DNA from: Halobaculum sp. MBLA0147
Lineage (GTDB): Archaea; Halobacteriota; Halobacteria; Halobacteriales; Haloferacaceae
Direction: 5' to 3'
Length of the DNA: 64,000 nt
NCBI RefSeq assembly: GCF_041361345.1
Contig: NZ_JBGKAD010000001.1
Span: 1,984,001-2,048,000 of the forward strand
Part shown: in pieces, positions 42,784 through 52,180 of the stretch
Layout of the letters: each line of letters starts with the position of its first letter
Numbering within the stretch: position 1 is the stretch's first letter
The notes under the pieces: generated by a model
What the model saw: the letters and a program-made list of their open reading frames with translations, nothing else
Database searches by the model: none
Told to the model about the DNA's origin: nothing
Translations under genes and position numbers: made by a program

Positions 42784-44633
42784 GCAGTTCCCACCACCGC
42801 GAAGGCGCCGCCGGTCAGCGCGGCGAGGAGGCCGGAGTGGAACAACATCGCGTACGGGCCGCGGTCGGCGGCACCGGCGAACCACCCGGACGCCACCGCC
42901 GTCGCCTGCGTGACGACGTAGAACCGACGCCTGGCTCGATCTGGCTCGATCGACCCTGGGTCGAGCGCTACGTCCGCTGTCCCGGACAGCGTCGACAACT
43001 GTGCGAAGCTGTCGACCACCTGTGTCGAGATCGCGAGGACGATCCCGACGACGAGGGACGCGGTCGTCCACCCGATCGTGACGTACACGAGGAGGTTCGA
43101 CCGCAACGCGCGCTTCTCGTGGTAGAGGCGGGCGACCTCCGACTGGAGCGTCTCGAACACCGCCTCGCTGTCGCTCCCGGCGTCCGACGCGCCCGCGAGG
43201 AGGCCGACGGTCCGGGCGGCCAAGGGCGTCCCGACACGTGCCGCGAACCGGTCGAGCGCCGCCGTCCGGTGGTCGCGGTCGTCCCGGTCTGCGTGGTTGA
43301 GGTTGAACGCCAGGTCGGCTACGTCTGGGCCGAGTGGCCCCAAGTCGACCTCGCGGGCGACGTGTTCGACCGCTCCCGGGAGCGGGCGTCCGAGTCCGAC
43401 GTGGCCGGAGACCGCGTGGACGAAGTCCTTCATCTCGCGGTCCTTCGCGTCGTCGCGACGTGCCCGGCGGAGTGCGACGACACCGACCGGGACCGCAAAC
43501 GCCACGTACCCCACGCCTACGGCGTCGACTGGCCGGACACCGGTCGCGAGGAGTCCACCGGTCAGCGCCAGCGACGGCCACAGCCAGACGACCAGCGCAC
43601 TCGCCGGGTTCGTCGTGGCGGTACGGAGCGTCGCGAGCGCAGTCTCGGGTCGTTCGTGGCCGACACGTGTCTCGTCGGGACGGAGTGTCTCGACGGCGAG
43701 CGCGGCGCCGCCACCGACACAGAGGACGAACGCGGCCGCGCCGTAGATCACCGCCGCCCGTCGCGTCGTCGGGCCGAACGGTGTCTGGATCGTCGCCGAC
43801 AGTCCCGGTGCGACGACGCTCATGACGGTCACGACGATGCACAGTAACGCGGGCAGTATCAAAGATACTACAAATAACTCCGCGAGGAGTTCCATCGTGT
43901 CCGCGTTGCGCTCGGCGGCACGCTCGCGGCGATGTCCGAGCATCCGACTCTCCATCTGGAGGTAGTTCGCCAGCGCGTCGCCGCCCTGTCTCGCGTGTTC
44001 GCGGTACTTCAACAGGAACGGCGCCAGCGACTCACGAGCCGGCGTGTCACGGGCGACCCGGCGCAGTCCCTCACCGAGACTCCCGGTCAGCCGTGCGGTG
44101 TGGAGTGCGGAGCCGATGGCCGCGCCAGCCTCGCCGTACGCACCGCTCTCGGCGACCCGTCGCAGCATCGCTCGCGGGCCGTCGCTCCCCGACGAGAGGG
44201 CGTGGAGGTACCGCGCGACGCCCGGCAGCGACCGTCGAATCCGGCCGCGTCTGGCAGTCCGCCGGAGCCGGAGGTACGTCCCGGCGAGGCGGACCGTGAG
44301 GTGTTTGGCCGTGGCGGCGACGACACCGACCAGCCCGACGAGTGCCCACGGTCGCGCGAGTTCGCTCGGGAGCGGCGACGCAGCGAGGGGACCAGTCGGG
44401 AGCGCGACGACGGTCGGGAGGAGTGTCGCCGCGACCGCCAGGCAACAACACCACGAGAGAGCGTAGGCGCGAGCGAGGTAGCGGTCGAAGCCGATCCGGA
44501 GGTCGGTTCCACGGTACCACTCGCGAGCCGTCGCGTGGCGTCGGTCGTCGGCGTGGCGTGCGAACAGCGCGTACGACACCCGGTCGAGTGCACCGAGTCG
44601 GTCGGTCACCGACACCACCCCGGACGTGCGCAC
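42780..44633 (-). CDS. Type II/IV secretion-like membrane platform protein (GspF/TadC-like)
   Basis: A 617-residue protein with two GspF/TadC-type units. Each has a cytoplasmic helical part with a small Gly motif (RRVAESGAYGEAGAAIGSAL; VSGHVGLGRPLPGAVEHVAREV) followed by hydrophobic helices (LLAELFVVSLILPALLCIVVTV; NLLVYVTIGWTTASLVVGIVLA). In archaeal pili and archaella this protein anchors the assembly ATPase at the membrane. It follows the ATPase gene after 48 nt. GTG 44633 is the longest start; GTG codons a few residues downstream (VVSVTDRLGA) are equally possible. Length and duplication are normal for haloarchaeal homologues. Confidence 0.88.
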   Translation of the reverse strand: MRTSGVVSVTDRLGALDRVSYALFARHADDRRHATAREWYRGTDLRIGFDRYLARAYALSWCCCLAVAATLLPTVVALPTGPLAASPLPSELARPWALVGLVGVVAATAKHLTVRLAGTYLRLRRTARRGRIRRSLPGVARYLHALSSGSDGPRAMLRRVAESGAYGEAGAAIGSALHTARLTGSLGEGLRRVARDTPARESLAPFLLKYREHARQGGDALANYLQMESRMLGHRRERAAERNADTMELLAELFVVSLILPALLCIVVTVMSVVAPGLSATIQTPFGPTTRRAAVIYGAAAFVLCVGGGAALAVETLRPDETRVGHERPETALATLRTATTNPASALVVWLWPSLALTGGLLATGVRPVDAVGVGYVAFAVPVGVVALRRARRDDAKDREMKDFVHAVSGHVGLGRPLPGAVEHVAREVDLGPLGPDVADLAFNLNHADRDDRDHRTAALDRFAARVGTPLAARTVGLLAGASDAGSDSEAVFETLQSEVARLYHEKRALRSNLLVYVTIGWTTASLVVGIVLAISTQVVDSFAQLSTLSGTADVALDPGSIEPDRARRRFYVVTQATAVASGWFAGAADRGPYAMLFHSGLLAALTGGAFAVVGTA

Positions 44634-44681
44634 CGAGTCGACGGGGCGGCCACACCACCTCGGACGAGTCCGTCGAACCGA

Positions 44682-47207
44682 TCAGTCATCCGCACCACCC
44701 CGAGCGCGTGTCGCCGTCCCGGTCGACTGTCGCACCCGGTCGACGGTCGCCGCCTCGTCGACGCGCAGGTCGGCGAGGAACTCGAACGTCTCGCGGAAGT
44801 CCGTGACCCCCTCGCGCCGGAGGTGTCGGACGTAGCGGTGCTTCCTGTGGAACTCCGACTCCACTTCCCGGACGGTGCGGTCGGTCGTGTCGCCGAGCCG
44901 GTGGAACACGCGGTGTGCGAGTCGTCGCGTCCCGTCGCCCAGCTCCGGGTGGTCGTACGCGAACGAGAACGACCCGTCGGGTGTCCGCGCAGCGACGCGG
45001 TTCCACGCGATCCGACCGCCGGCCGCCTCGACGACCCCGCCGGGAGCGTCACAGTCCGCGAACGCGGTCGGGTCGGCGGCGAGTTCGACCGCCTCCGAGA
45101 CGTACCGCTCGCCGTCGACCTGCCGCGGGAACACGACGAGGTCGATCTCGCCGAGGAGGTACGCCGGCAGCCCCTGCTCGACGACGCGGTTCACCAGCGT
45201 CGACACGTCCTCGGCGTGTGTCGTCCCGAGCACGCCGTGACCGGTGTTCAACACCTCGCCGAAGGTCTGGAACGACGCGGGACTGTTGATCTCCGCGATC
45301 ACCTCGACGTCCGGGTTGAGGTAGTTCGCCTCCGTCATCAGGTCCGCCATCGACACCCGCTTGTACGGCTGCTCGTGGTCACGCGTGGTCAGCGAGACGC
45401 CCGTCTCGTGCGGGAGTTCGACCTCGCGCGACCCCTCGTCGATGGAGACCGGTCTGTCGTCGAACGGGACGAAGGGGACGTGTGCGTTCAACAGCGTCGT
45501 CTTCCCGACCCCCGTGGGTCCCGAGAAGAGGACGACGCCGCGGTGTTCGTACAACAGCCACAGGAGCGTGACCAGCTCCGTCGACAGCGCGCCGCGGTCG
45601 ACCAGCTCCACGGGTGTCATCGGCTCGGCGGCCTGCTTGCGGACGGAGAGGTGCGGACCGTCCTCGGAGACGACCGGTAGCGCGACCGCACACCGGGCGG
45701 TGCTGTCGACGTTCGGGAGGTCGAGGTTCACCTTCGCGCTCGGCGTCGAGGCGTCCAGTTCCGTCCCGTCGCGGGCGGCCAGTTGCGTGACGACGTTGAC
45801 GAACTGTGACTCCGTCTCGAACCGGAGGTTGGTCGGGACACGACCGACCGCGGTCGGTGACTCGTCGCGACTCGCGACTGCCCTCGCCGGATCGTCGGGA
45901 GACGCGACTCGCTCGTCCGTCGTCGCACCCGCCAACACGGACTCACGCGGGACGACCTTCACCCGCTCGTCGACGGCGTTGGCCTCCACGTCCTCCAGGT
46001 GCTCGTCGCGCAGCGGGACGGTGAGGACCCCTTCGCCCACGAAGTCTCGGAGGACGTAGTACACCAGGTCGTCGAGTCGGTCGCGTGCGTACCGGGAGTC
46101 GACCGGCGGGACGCCGACGCCGTAGGCTGCGAGTGCCTCCCGGAGCCGATCACTCGCGGCGTCGAGCCACGCCCGCGTGTTGCGGGCCGTGAGCCGTCGC
46201 GAGAGGAACTCGCGTGCTCGGCCGGCGACGAACGCGTAGCGGTCGTCGACGACGCCGTCGACGGTCGTCTCCCAGAGGCGGTCCTTACACGCGGCGATCA
46301 ACGCTTCGTCGCCGGGCAACAGCGGCGGTTCGCGGACGGCGTACCGCGTCGAGAAGCTGTCGTCGCCCAGCAGGTGGTCGCGGTAGACGACTACCGGGAC
46401 GGAGAACTCGGCGAACGAGACGTGGTACGCCTGGAGGCGTTCGCTGGCGACGCGGTCGACGAACGGGTCCGACACCGAGGTCCCTGTCGCCGCCGGTGCG
46501 AACGCGTCGGTGTGGACGACGAGTTCGTCGCCGGCGGCGTCGGCGACCGCGATACGCTCGTCCAACGCCAGCGGCGTGGCGTCGCCGAGAAGGCGGAACG
46601 CACGGAGCGCGTGGTAGTCGAGACGTCGCCGGAGTTCCGGTGTCGCGTCCACCAGTCGGTCCAGCGCGCGAGCGTACTTCGGCTCGAACCCCTCGCGAGC
46701 GCGCTCGACGACCCCGGCCCGCGTGAGCGGTCGGCGGTGCTGCCCGCCGTCGAAGTGGTCGTCGATCCGCTCGAACGCGTGGTGCCCGTCGACACACAGC
46801 GCCGGCTCGCGCGTCTCGTACCGGAACGGCGCGTCCGTCGGCGGTGGGTCGGCTCCGGGTGCTCGGTCGTCACCCGCCACGGCGCCGTCGTCGTCTGCGG
46901 TACTCCCGTCGTCACCACCGGCAGTCCGTTCGTGGTGTGCGGCGGCGGTCGTCTCTCGTACGTCGCGGACGGTCGCGACCACACCCGGTGCGACGGCGTA
47001 CTGTGCGACCACGTCCGGCGCGTACCACGCGTCCGGGTCGCCGGGTGGTGGTGGCGGCTGGATCGTCGGTGTGTCGGTCGACACTGTCGGCGTGTCTCGC
47101 TCTTCGGCTGGGACGGCACCCTCGACTGGCTGCGTCCGCTCGTCTGTCGCCGGCCGACCGGCTCCGTGGGCGTCGGCGGCCGGCGCACGTTCGGCGTCGT
47201 TCGGCAC
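44682..47207 (-). CDS. Type II/IV secretion system ATPase (VirB11/PilB-like)
   Basis: An 841-residue GTG-start ATPase that powers assembly of the pilus-like apparatus. A long low-complexity acidic N-terminus (to about 130) precedes a mixed domain and the C-terminal RecA-like ATPase. It has Walker [10 protein letters not shown], an Asp/Glu box [14 protein letters not shown], Walker B-like EVIAEINSP, and the His box [19 protein letters not shown]. These are the standard secretion-superfamily motifs. It is the first gene of the operon and has TATA-like GTTTAAGTA about 22-30 nt upstream (47229-47237), supporting GTG 47207. Confidence 0.92.
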   Translation of the reverse strand: MPNDAERAPAADAHGAGRPATDERTQPVEGAVPAEERDTPTVSTDTPTIQPPPPPGDPDAWYAPDVVAQYAVAPGVVATVRDVRETTAAAHHERTAGGDDGSTADDDGAVAGDDRAPGADPPPTDAPFRYETREPALCVDGHHAFERIDDHFDGGQHRRPLTRAGVVERAREGFEPKYARALDRLVDATPELRRRLDYHALRAFRLLGDATPLALDERIAVADAAGDELVVHTDAFAPAATGTSVSDPFVDRVASERLQAYHVSFAEFSVPVVVYRDHLLGDDSFSTRYAVREPPLLPGDEALIAACKDRLWETTVDGVVDDRYAFVAGRAREFLSRRLTARNTRAWLDAASDRLREALAAYGVGVPPVDSRYARDRLDDLVYYVLRDFVGEGVLTVPLRDEHLEDVEANAVDERVKVVPRESVLAGATTDERVASPDDPARAVASRDESPTAVGRVPTNLRFETESQFVNVVTQLAARDGTELDASTPSAKVNLDLPNVDSTARCAVALPVVSEDGPHLSVRKQAAEPMTPVELVDRGALSTELVTLLWLLYEHRGVVLFSGPTGVGKTTLLNAHVPFVPFDDRPVSIDEGSREVELPHETGVSLTTRDHEQPYKRVSMADLMTEANYLNPDVEVIAEINSPASFQTFGEVLNTGHGVLGTTHAEDVSTLVNRVVEQGLPAYLLGEIDLVVFPRQVDGERYVSEAVELAADPTAFADCDAPGGVVEAAGGRIAWNRVAARTPDGSFSFAYDHPELGDGTRRLAHRVFHRLGDTTDRTVREVESEFHRKHRYVRHLRREGVTDFRETFEFLADLRVDEAATVDRVRQSTGTATRARGGADD

Positions 47208-47228
47208 GGGGCGTCTGCTGCGGAATCG

Positions 47229-47237
47229 TACTTAAAC
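47229..47237 (-). promoter_or_regulatory. TATA-like element of the pilus-like operon
   Basis: GTTTAAGTA on the minus strand lies 22-30 nt before the GTG start of the ATPase gene. Given the small or overlapping spacing through 39691, one promoter probably serves all seven genes. Confidence 0.65.
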
Positions 47238-47325
47238 GTTCGACGAGACCCCCAACCACCACGCCGACTTCAGCGACGAGAATCGGACCGGCGCGCTTAT
47301 CGGCGCAGCCAGTCCACGACGAGGT

Positions 47326-47835
47326 ATGGTGGCCGAGTCACCGTTCGAGGACGCCGAGGAGGAAGAGGCAGACTCGAACGGCTACCGCGAGATGGCTCGG
47401 ACGAGTTTCTCCTACATCGCGGCCGGCGTGTTGGTCCTGGCGGCCGTCGCGACGGCGACCATCGGCGGACTCGTCGCCTCGGGTGTGGCGGGTGAACCGC
47501 TCGAACAGCCCGACGGGTTCACCTTCCGGACCGACACCGACGGCGGCACGCCGACGCTGGTCGTCACGCACCCGGCCGGCGTCGTCCCGAACGCGGAACG
47601 CGTGTACGTCGTCGACGAGGCGGACGATCGCGTCGCCTGGACACAACTCAAAGTCGACGGCGAGGACGGCGTCGCTCGGGTCACGGGGCGCGACAGCGAC
47701 CTCGCGTGTCTCGAACAGGGTGCGACCTACCGGATCGTCTTCGAGGGACGGACCGCGACGGACACCCTCGCGGCACACGAGATCACCCAACCGATCGCCA
47801 CCGCCGATGTCGGTGCCTGCGAGTCCGACGAGTGA
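47326..47835 (+). CDS. Single-pass membrane protein with outer beta domain, unknown function
   Basis: A 169-residue protein with an acidic N-terminus ([15 protein letters not shown]), one hydrophobic helix ([25 protein letters not shown]) and an outer domain of about 110 residues. The outer domain has two cysteines ([15 protein letters not shown]) that could pair, and its strands look immunoglobulin-like ([29 protein letters not shown]). It is divergent from the pilus-like operon and could be a related surface protein; no family is recognised. Confidence 0.7.
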   Translation: MVAESPFEDAEEEEADSNGYREMARTSFSYIAAGVLVLAAVATATIGGLVASGVAGEPLEQPDGFTFRTDTDGGTPTLVVTHPAGVVPNAERVYVVDEADDRVAWTQLKVDGEDGVARVTGRDSDLACLEQGATYRIVFEGRTATDTLAAHEITQPIATADVGACESDE

Positions 47836-47935
47836 TGCGTACAGGGACCCGAGTGTGACGACCGGCGTCCGCTCCGATCTCCACCCACGGAGACGGACCC
47901 CGAGGCTTTTCGACGGTGGGGTCGGCAGTGGGGGT

Positions 47936-48487
47936 ATGGACCAGACGGAGCTGCTGGCCGCGTTGCGAGACGCCGACGCCGTGCTCTTCGGGGAGTTCGA
48001 ACTCTCCCACGGCGGGACGAGCGACTACTACGTGGACAAGTACCAGTTCGAGACGGATCCAACCGCACTCGCCCGCGTCGCGGCGGCGTTCGCGGATCGG
48101 CTCGACGGTGAACACCTCGCGGGGGTCGCGTTGGGTGCCGTCCCGCTCGTCGCCGCGACGGCCGTCGAGACCGACACGCCGTACGCCATCGTCCGGAAGG
48201 CCGCCAAGGAGTACGGGACGAGCAACCGCATCGAGGGACCGCTCCCGGACGACGAGCCCGTCGTCGTGCTCGAAGACGTGGCGACGACCGGGCAGTCGGC
48301 GCTGGACGCCGTCGAGGCACTCCGCGATGCCGGCGCGACCGTCGACCGCGTACTCGTCGTCGTCGACCGCCAGGAGGGCGCCGAACAGTTGTTGGCCGAC
48401 CACGACGTGGAACTCCAGTCGCTGTTGACTGCCTCCGACCTGCTGGCCGACCACGAGGAGCGGGCGGACGCCGCCGACGGTTCGTGA
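47936..48487 (+). CDS. pyrE: Orotate phosphoribosyltransferase
   Basis: A 183-residue type I phosphoribosyltransferase that converts orotate and PRPP to orotidine 5'-phosphate in pyrimidine synthesis. Substrate loop residues appear in KYQFETDP, the family pattern [34 protein letters not shown] and the PRPP-binding motif [18 protein letters not shown]. Length matches archaeal PyrE. A TATA-like GGCTTTTCG about 24-32 nt upstream supports ATG 47936. Confidence 0.95.
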   Translation: MDQTELLAALRDADAVLFGEFELSHGGTSDYYVDKYQFETDPTALARVAAAFADRLDGEHLAGVALGAVPLVAATAVETDTPYAIVRKAAKEYGTSNRIEGPLPDDEPVVVLEDVATTGQSALDAVEALRDAGATVDRVLVVVDRQEGAEQLLADHDVELQSLLTASDLLADHEERADAADGS

Positions 48488-48574
48488 ACGGCCGAGCAGG
48501 TCACAACGACCCGCGAACGACTGAGGGCGCCGTTCCGACGCGTTACAGCGGTAGCGAGGCGAAAGCCCACCCGT

Positions 48575-48901
48575 TCACTGCTGGTAGCGACGACTGTCGT
48601 CGCGCTGGCGCGGCTGTGTGCCACCTTGCCCCGTCATCTCGTCGTAGGTGACCCCAGCGAGGTACTCGTCGTACGTCAGGTCGTAGCCGCGCCGCAGGTG
48701 GAAGTCCAAGTCACCGGTCTCCACCGTCTGTCGGAACAGCGCGTGGACACCACGCCGGAGGAGTTCCTCGGGGTCACCGTCGAAGACGGCCGCCAGCGTC
48801 GCCAGTTCGTTGCGCGTCTCGCGGTCGAGCGACACGGTCAGTTCCTCGCCCAGCTCGTCTGCGACCGCAGTCACGTCATCGTCGAGGTCGTCGAGTGTCA
48901 T
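48575..48901 (-). CDS. Ribbon-helix-helix-like small protein
   Basis: A 108-residue protein. LTVSLDRETRNELATLAAVFDGDPEELLRRGVHALF has the strand-helix-helix pattern of ribbon-helix-helix DNA-binding domains. The tail is acidic and then basic/Gln-rich. It may be a transcriptional regulator or an antitoxin-like protein; no toxin gene is adjacent. The ATG at 48901 follows directly on a TGA-rich acidic start (MTLDDLDDDVTAVADELG). Confidence 0.65.
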   Translation of the reverse strand: MTLDDLDDDVTAVADELGEELTVSLDRETRNELATLAAVFDGDPEELLRRGVHALFRQTVETGDLDFHLRRGYDLTYDEYLAGVTYDEMTGQGGTQPRQRDDSRRYQQ

Positions 48902-48967
48902 CGCGTCCGGGTTGCCGCCTCGCGGGTTTGAGTGCTCGGTGTCGAACGCGGAGGGTCTCGACGAGCG

Positions 48968-49666
48968 TCACCACTCGACGACGAGCGGAACGTGGTCACT
49001 CGCGTCGATCCACTCGTCGTACGTCCCGACGGAGACGGTCGCTCGCTCGGCGAGGTCGCTCGGGAGGAACGCGTAGTCGATGTGGTACTCGCGGGAACGC
49101 TTCTTGTGCATGTAGAACGTCGGGTCCGACTCGTCGCCGAACGCACAGTCGGCCGCCGTGTGGTAGGCGCTCGTCAGTCCGTACTCGGCGAGTCGCGCTC
49201 GCACGTCGGCGAGCGTCCCGTACAGCGGCGACTTCGGCGAGTCGTCCCACTGGTCGTTCCAGTTGAAGTCCCCGACGACGGCAGTTCGGTCGTCGAGGAA
49301 CTCGTCGTACGCGCGGAGTGTCTCGAACACTTGCCCGACGTACCGGCGGCGGGGGTCCGTCTCGTCGTCTTTGGCCCACACCGCGAGGAGGTCCACGTCG
49401 CCGTCCGTCCGAATCGGCGCCGTCAGCGTTCCACCGACTGCCGCCGCCCGGCCGTACGACAGCGACACGCCACCGCGGGCGAACACGCCCAGCCCCTGGT
49501 GTTCGTCGCTCCCGATCCACCGCCAGTCGTCGTACGCGTCCCACTCTCCCACCGTATCCGGACACTCACACTCCGGGACGACGACGAGGTCGGGGTCGTA
49601 CGTCGACAACGCCTCCCGCTTCCGACGGAACGCCATGTTGCAGTTCCACGTGACGAGTGTCGGCAC
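48968..49666 (-). CDS. Endonuclease/exonuclease/phosphatase-family protein
   Basis: A 232-residue EEP-fold protein. Typical residues are Asn in TWNCNMAF, Glu in VVPECECP, GDFNWNDQW, and the C-terminal His in DASDHVPLVVEW; YHIDYAFLP carries the Asp. Such enzymes cleave phosphodiesters in DNA, RNA or inositol lipids; the substrate is not clear here. GTG 49666 is favoured over an upstream extension because TATA-like ACTTACACC lies 26-34 nt upstream. Haloarchaeal homologues are usually annotated only by fold. Confidence 0.85.
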   Translation of the reverse strand: MPTLVTWNCNMAFRRKREALSTYDPDLVVVPECECPDTVGEWDAYDDWRWIGSDEHQGLGVFARGGVSLSYGRAAAVGGTLTAPIRTDGDVDLLAVWAKDDETDPRRRYVGQVFETLRAYDEFLDDRTAVVGDFNWNDQWDDSPKSPLYGTLADVRARLAEYGLTSAYHTAADCAFGDESDPTFYMHKKRSREYHIDYAFLPSDLAERATVSVGTYDEWIDASDHVPLVVEW

Positions 49667-49806
49667 GGCACGACGGTTCAGGTCCAACCGGTGTAAGTGG
49701 CTAGCCCGGTGTCGCGTCGCCACGCGGCCCACGACCGGTTCGTGTATCCTTCACACGCCGGTGTTCGATCACAACGCGTTTAGTGTCGTGTATCTCTCCG
49801 TGGGGT

Positions 49807-49953
49807 ATGCCGAAGTGCCAGAACTGTGGCTCCTTCGTGACCGAGCGCTACGTGAAGGTGTTCGAACCCGAGGAGATCACCAGTCCGCGGGCCTGCCCGC
49901 ACTGTGAGGATATGGTCCGGCGTGGAAAGAAGGTCCGAGAGAAGAAGAACTGA
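49807..49953 (+). CDS. Zinc-ribbon microprotein (DUF7563-like)
   Basis: A 48-residue protein with CQNC at the start (MPKCQNCGSFVTERYVKVF) and CPHC in the second half (ACPHCEDMVRRGKKVRE), giving one zinc site. This layout and the sequence FVTERYVKVFEPEEI are very close to a conserved haloarchaeal family I recall as DUF7563. It is basic at the end (KKVREKKN), unusual for this proteome. An ACGCGTTTAGTG element lies about 25-36 nt upstream. Function is unknown. Confidence 0.85.
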   Translation: MPKCQNCGSFVTERYVKVFEPEEITSPRACPHCEDMVRRGKKVREKKN

Positions 49954-49978
49954 GTCGACGCGCTCGAGGCGCCCGCAG

Positions 49979-50062
49979 TCTCGCCCCGTCTCTCGACGAC
50001 GCGTCCGACGGTCCCCGCGGTCTCGCCCCGTCTCTCGACGACGCGTCCGACGGTCCTCGCGG
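49979..50062. repeat. Two tandem 42-nt repeats
   Basis: The unit begins TCTCGCCCCGTCTCTCGACG and occurs at 49979-50020 and 50021-50062, followed by a partial third copy. It lies just downstream of the zinc-ribbon gene and before the next gene's promoter. Confidence 0.85.
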
Positions 50063-50149
50063 TCTCGTCTCGCCTCACCGTCCCTCCCCCGCGGTGACGA
50101 CCCGGACACACCGCCCAGTTTTTTGTCGGTCGTCGTCGCCCACTCGTGT

Positions 50150-50776
50150 ATGGACGGCCCTCCACACGACGACTCGGGACGCGACGCGCCGAGTCGACAC
50201 GAACTGATCGAACACTACACGCCCGACGGGACGATCGGGCGCGTCCTGCTCGGTGTCGGACTGAGCGTCGGCGGCGGGTTCACCGCACTCATCGGGCTGG
50301 CAGGCGTCCTGCAGTTGGACCTCCTCGCGTTCCTCGCCGGACTCGTCGGGATCGGGCTCGGCCTGTCCGCCCTCGTGGTCGGCCTGGTGACGTTGTGGCC
50401 GGTGTACCTCGCCGCCATCGGGAACGTCGACAGTCCGGCGGCGTACGGTGTCGGACTCGACCGTACGCACCGCGACGGGGACCCGGTGACGATCCTCGAA
50501 CGACGCTACGCGGCCGGCGAGTTGTCCCGCGAGGAGTTCGAGCGCCGCCTCGACGACGTACTCGGCGACCCGACGACACACCGCCGTCGTGGTGACGACG
50601 ACCGGGCCACGCGGCCGACCACGAGCGGGTCTCGCCGCTCCGAGCCCGAGTCGGAGGACGGATACCGAGACGTGGACAGTGTCGGGACGGGAGCTTCGCC
50701 CGACGAGGAACAGCTCCGCTCGACCCGCGAACGCGCGCGGCGGCGGCGCGAGACGGGCGACGAACGAGGGTCGTGA
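50150..50776 (+). CDS. SHOCT-domain membrane protein
   Basis: A 208-residue protein. An acidic/His N-terminus leads into two long hydrophobic helices (IGRVLLGVGLSVGGGFTALIG; LAFLAGLVGIGLGLSALVVGLVTLWPVYLAA). It ends in a short C-terminal SHOCT motif (ILERRYAAGELSREEFERRLDDVLG) that may mediate oligomerisation, plus a charged tail. SHOCT proteins are frequent in haloarchaea without an assigned function. The start at 50150 follows an AT-rich CAGTTTTTTGTCG (about 50116-50128). Confidence 0.82.
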   Translation: MDGPPHDDSGRDAPSRHELIEHYTPDGTIGRVLLGVGLSVGGGFTALIGLAGVLQLDLLAFLAGLVGIGLGLSALVVGLVTLWPVYLAAIGNVDSPAAYGVGLDRTHRDGDPVTILERRYAAGELSREEFERRLDDVLGDPTTHRRRGDDDRATRPTTSGSRRSEPESEDGYRDVDSVGTGASPDEEQLRSTRERARRRRETGDERGS

Positions 50777-50837
50777 CGTAGTTGCCTGCGGCTACGGACG
50801 GAGACGGAGAGCGGGTGCCGCGAGAGGACGCAGCGGC

Positions 50838-51542
50838 CTACGACTCGCCGTACACCGGGACGGCGGCGCCGCTGGTCACCGCGGCGCCGTCCGAACAGAG
50901 GAACGCCATCACGTCCGCGACCTCGCTCGGGTCGACCCAGTCGTCGTCCGGCTCCATCATGTCGCGGTTCATCGGCGTGTCCAACACCGACGGCATCACC
51001 GCGTTCGCACGCACCGTCCCGAGGTTCTCCTCGGCGATCGACTCGGTCACCAGACGCACACCGGCCTTACTCGCGCGGTAGGGGGCGTCGCCCTCCCCAC
51101 CCTCCAGCGAGGCGCGCGCGGAGACGGAGACGATGGCCCCCTCCGTCTCCTGGAGGTGTGGGAGAGCGTGTTTCGAGGCGAGGAACATCGTCTTCAGGTT
51201 CACGTCCAGCAGCATGTCGAACGTCGCCTCGTCGGTCTCGTGGACCGGACTCCCGCCGCGCCACGTGCCGGCGACGTTCAACAGGTAGTCGAGCCGGCCG
51301 TGAGCGTCGAGTACGTCCGCGACCGTCGACTCCACCGCCGCCTCGTCGGTGAAGTCTGCCTGGTGGAAACTGTCGGCGTGGGCCGTCTCCAGGAGACTGT
51401 CGTCGTCGTCGGCCGCGATCACGTCCGCCGCCGCGACCGTCGCCCCCGCCGCCGCGAACGCGTCGACGACGGCGCTCCCGAGTGCGCCACACGCGCCGGT
51501 CACCAGTGCCACGTCGCCGTCGAAGTCGTACGAGACTGACAT
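50838..51542 (-). CDS. SDR-family oxidoreductase
   Basis: A 234-residue SDR. Cofactor motif VTGACGALGSAVV is at the start; NVAGTW is in place of NNAG. The catalytic Ser is in VSVSARASL and the Tyr-Lys pair in PYRASKAGVRL. The C-terminus is normal (DGAAVTSGAAVPVYGES). The unusual NVAG variant does not remove the catalytic triad. The substrate is unknown. TATA-like CCGTGTTTATGTCC about 23-36 nt upstream supports ATG 51542. Confidence 0.88.
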   Translation of the reverse strand: MSVSYDFDGDVALVTGACGALGSAVVDAFAAAGATVAAADVIAADDDDSLLETAHADSFHQADFTDEAAVESTVADVLDAHGRLDYLLNVAGTWRGGSPVHETDEATFDMLLDVNLKTMFLASKHALPHLQETEGAIVSVSARASLEGGEGDAPYRASKAGVRLVTESIAEENLGTVRANAVMPSVLDTPMNRDMMEPDDDWVDPSEVADVMAFLCSDGAAVTSGAAVPVYGES

Positions 51543-51709
51543 ACACACGGACGACGGACGGTACGGACATAAACACGGGTGTCGACACCGTCGACGGCGG
51601 TTCGGAACGTGTCGCGGACGCGGACGAGACTCGGCGCTGTCGAGTCGTGTCCAGAGAAGCGGAATGCGCGTCGTAACACACGACGCGTGCCGCTTGTGTT
51701 GGTCCCCGC

Positions 51710-51767
51710 TGACGCTTCGGCCCTCCAAGCGAAGCGTCACCTCTACGTCGCCGCTCTCCGGTATTAA
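51710..51767 (-). other. Perfect hairpin next to an orphan TATA-like element
   Basis: On the minus strand ATTTAATACC (about 51757-51766) is followed 18-27 nt later by a 10-bp perfect inverted repeat (TGACGCTTCG / CGAAGCGTCA, at 51710-51719 and 51730-51739) with a 10-nt loop. No gene starts there. The arrangement could produce a short structured RNA, or the hairpin could be a protein-binding site or a relic of an insertion. Confidence 0.4.
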
Positions 51768-51808
51768 ATCTGACGGGGGCCGTCACACCGGCGCGGGCGT
51801 GGTCGCCG

Positions 51809-51955
51809 CTAGATGTGCTCTTCTTCCAGCGTCCACCCGAGCGCCCGCTTGTAGTAGGTGAACATCTGTCTGACGCCCTCGTGGTTCATCTCCTCGGAGT
51901 CGAGCTGCTCTTTGAGGAACTCGTACTGCTCTCTGATCTCCGCTTCGTCGCGCAT
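51809..51955 (-). CDS. Small conserved haloarchaeal protein, unknown function
   Basis: A 48-residue protein starting MRDEAEIREQYEFLKEQLDS and ending YKRALGWTLEEEHI. It is mostly helical and strongly acidic with no cysteines. The sequence resembles a family of short haloarchaeal proteins I have seen, but no function is known. ATG 51955 is preferred because the upstream extension (TRRLRGRRTSTTRTAS) is out of character. Confidence 0.7.
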   Translation of the reverse strand: MRDEAEIREQYEFLKEQLDSEEMNHEGVRQMFTYYKRALGWTLEEEHI

Positions 51956-52020
51956 ACTCGTCGTACGGACGGGAGTCCCTTCAACGCTCGCCGTCCGTGT
52001 GGTCGACGTTCGGCGTCCAC

Positions 52021-52110
52021 GTAGGCGTCGGGTCGCCACTCGCCGTCAGCGTGGGCGTCGGGTCGCCACTCGCCGTCAGCGTGGGCGTCGGGTCGCCACT
52101 CGCCGTCAGC
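52021..52110. repeat. Three 30-nt tandem repeats
   Basis: The unit beginning GTGGGCGTCGGGTCGCCACT repeats three times with a 30-nt period; only the third base of the first copy differs (GTA). It lies between the small protein gene and cetZ in noncoding DNA. Confidence 0.9.
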
Positions 52111-52180
52111 GCGGGGCACCGGGATGCCCACCGGTCGCAGGGGTACGATTATACCCGTCGGGGGCGTCACGCCGAGGCGA

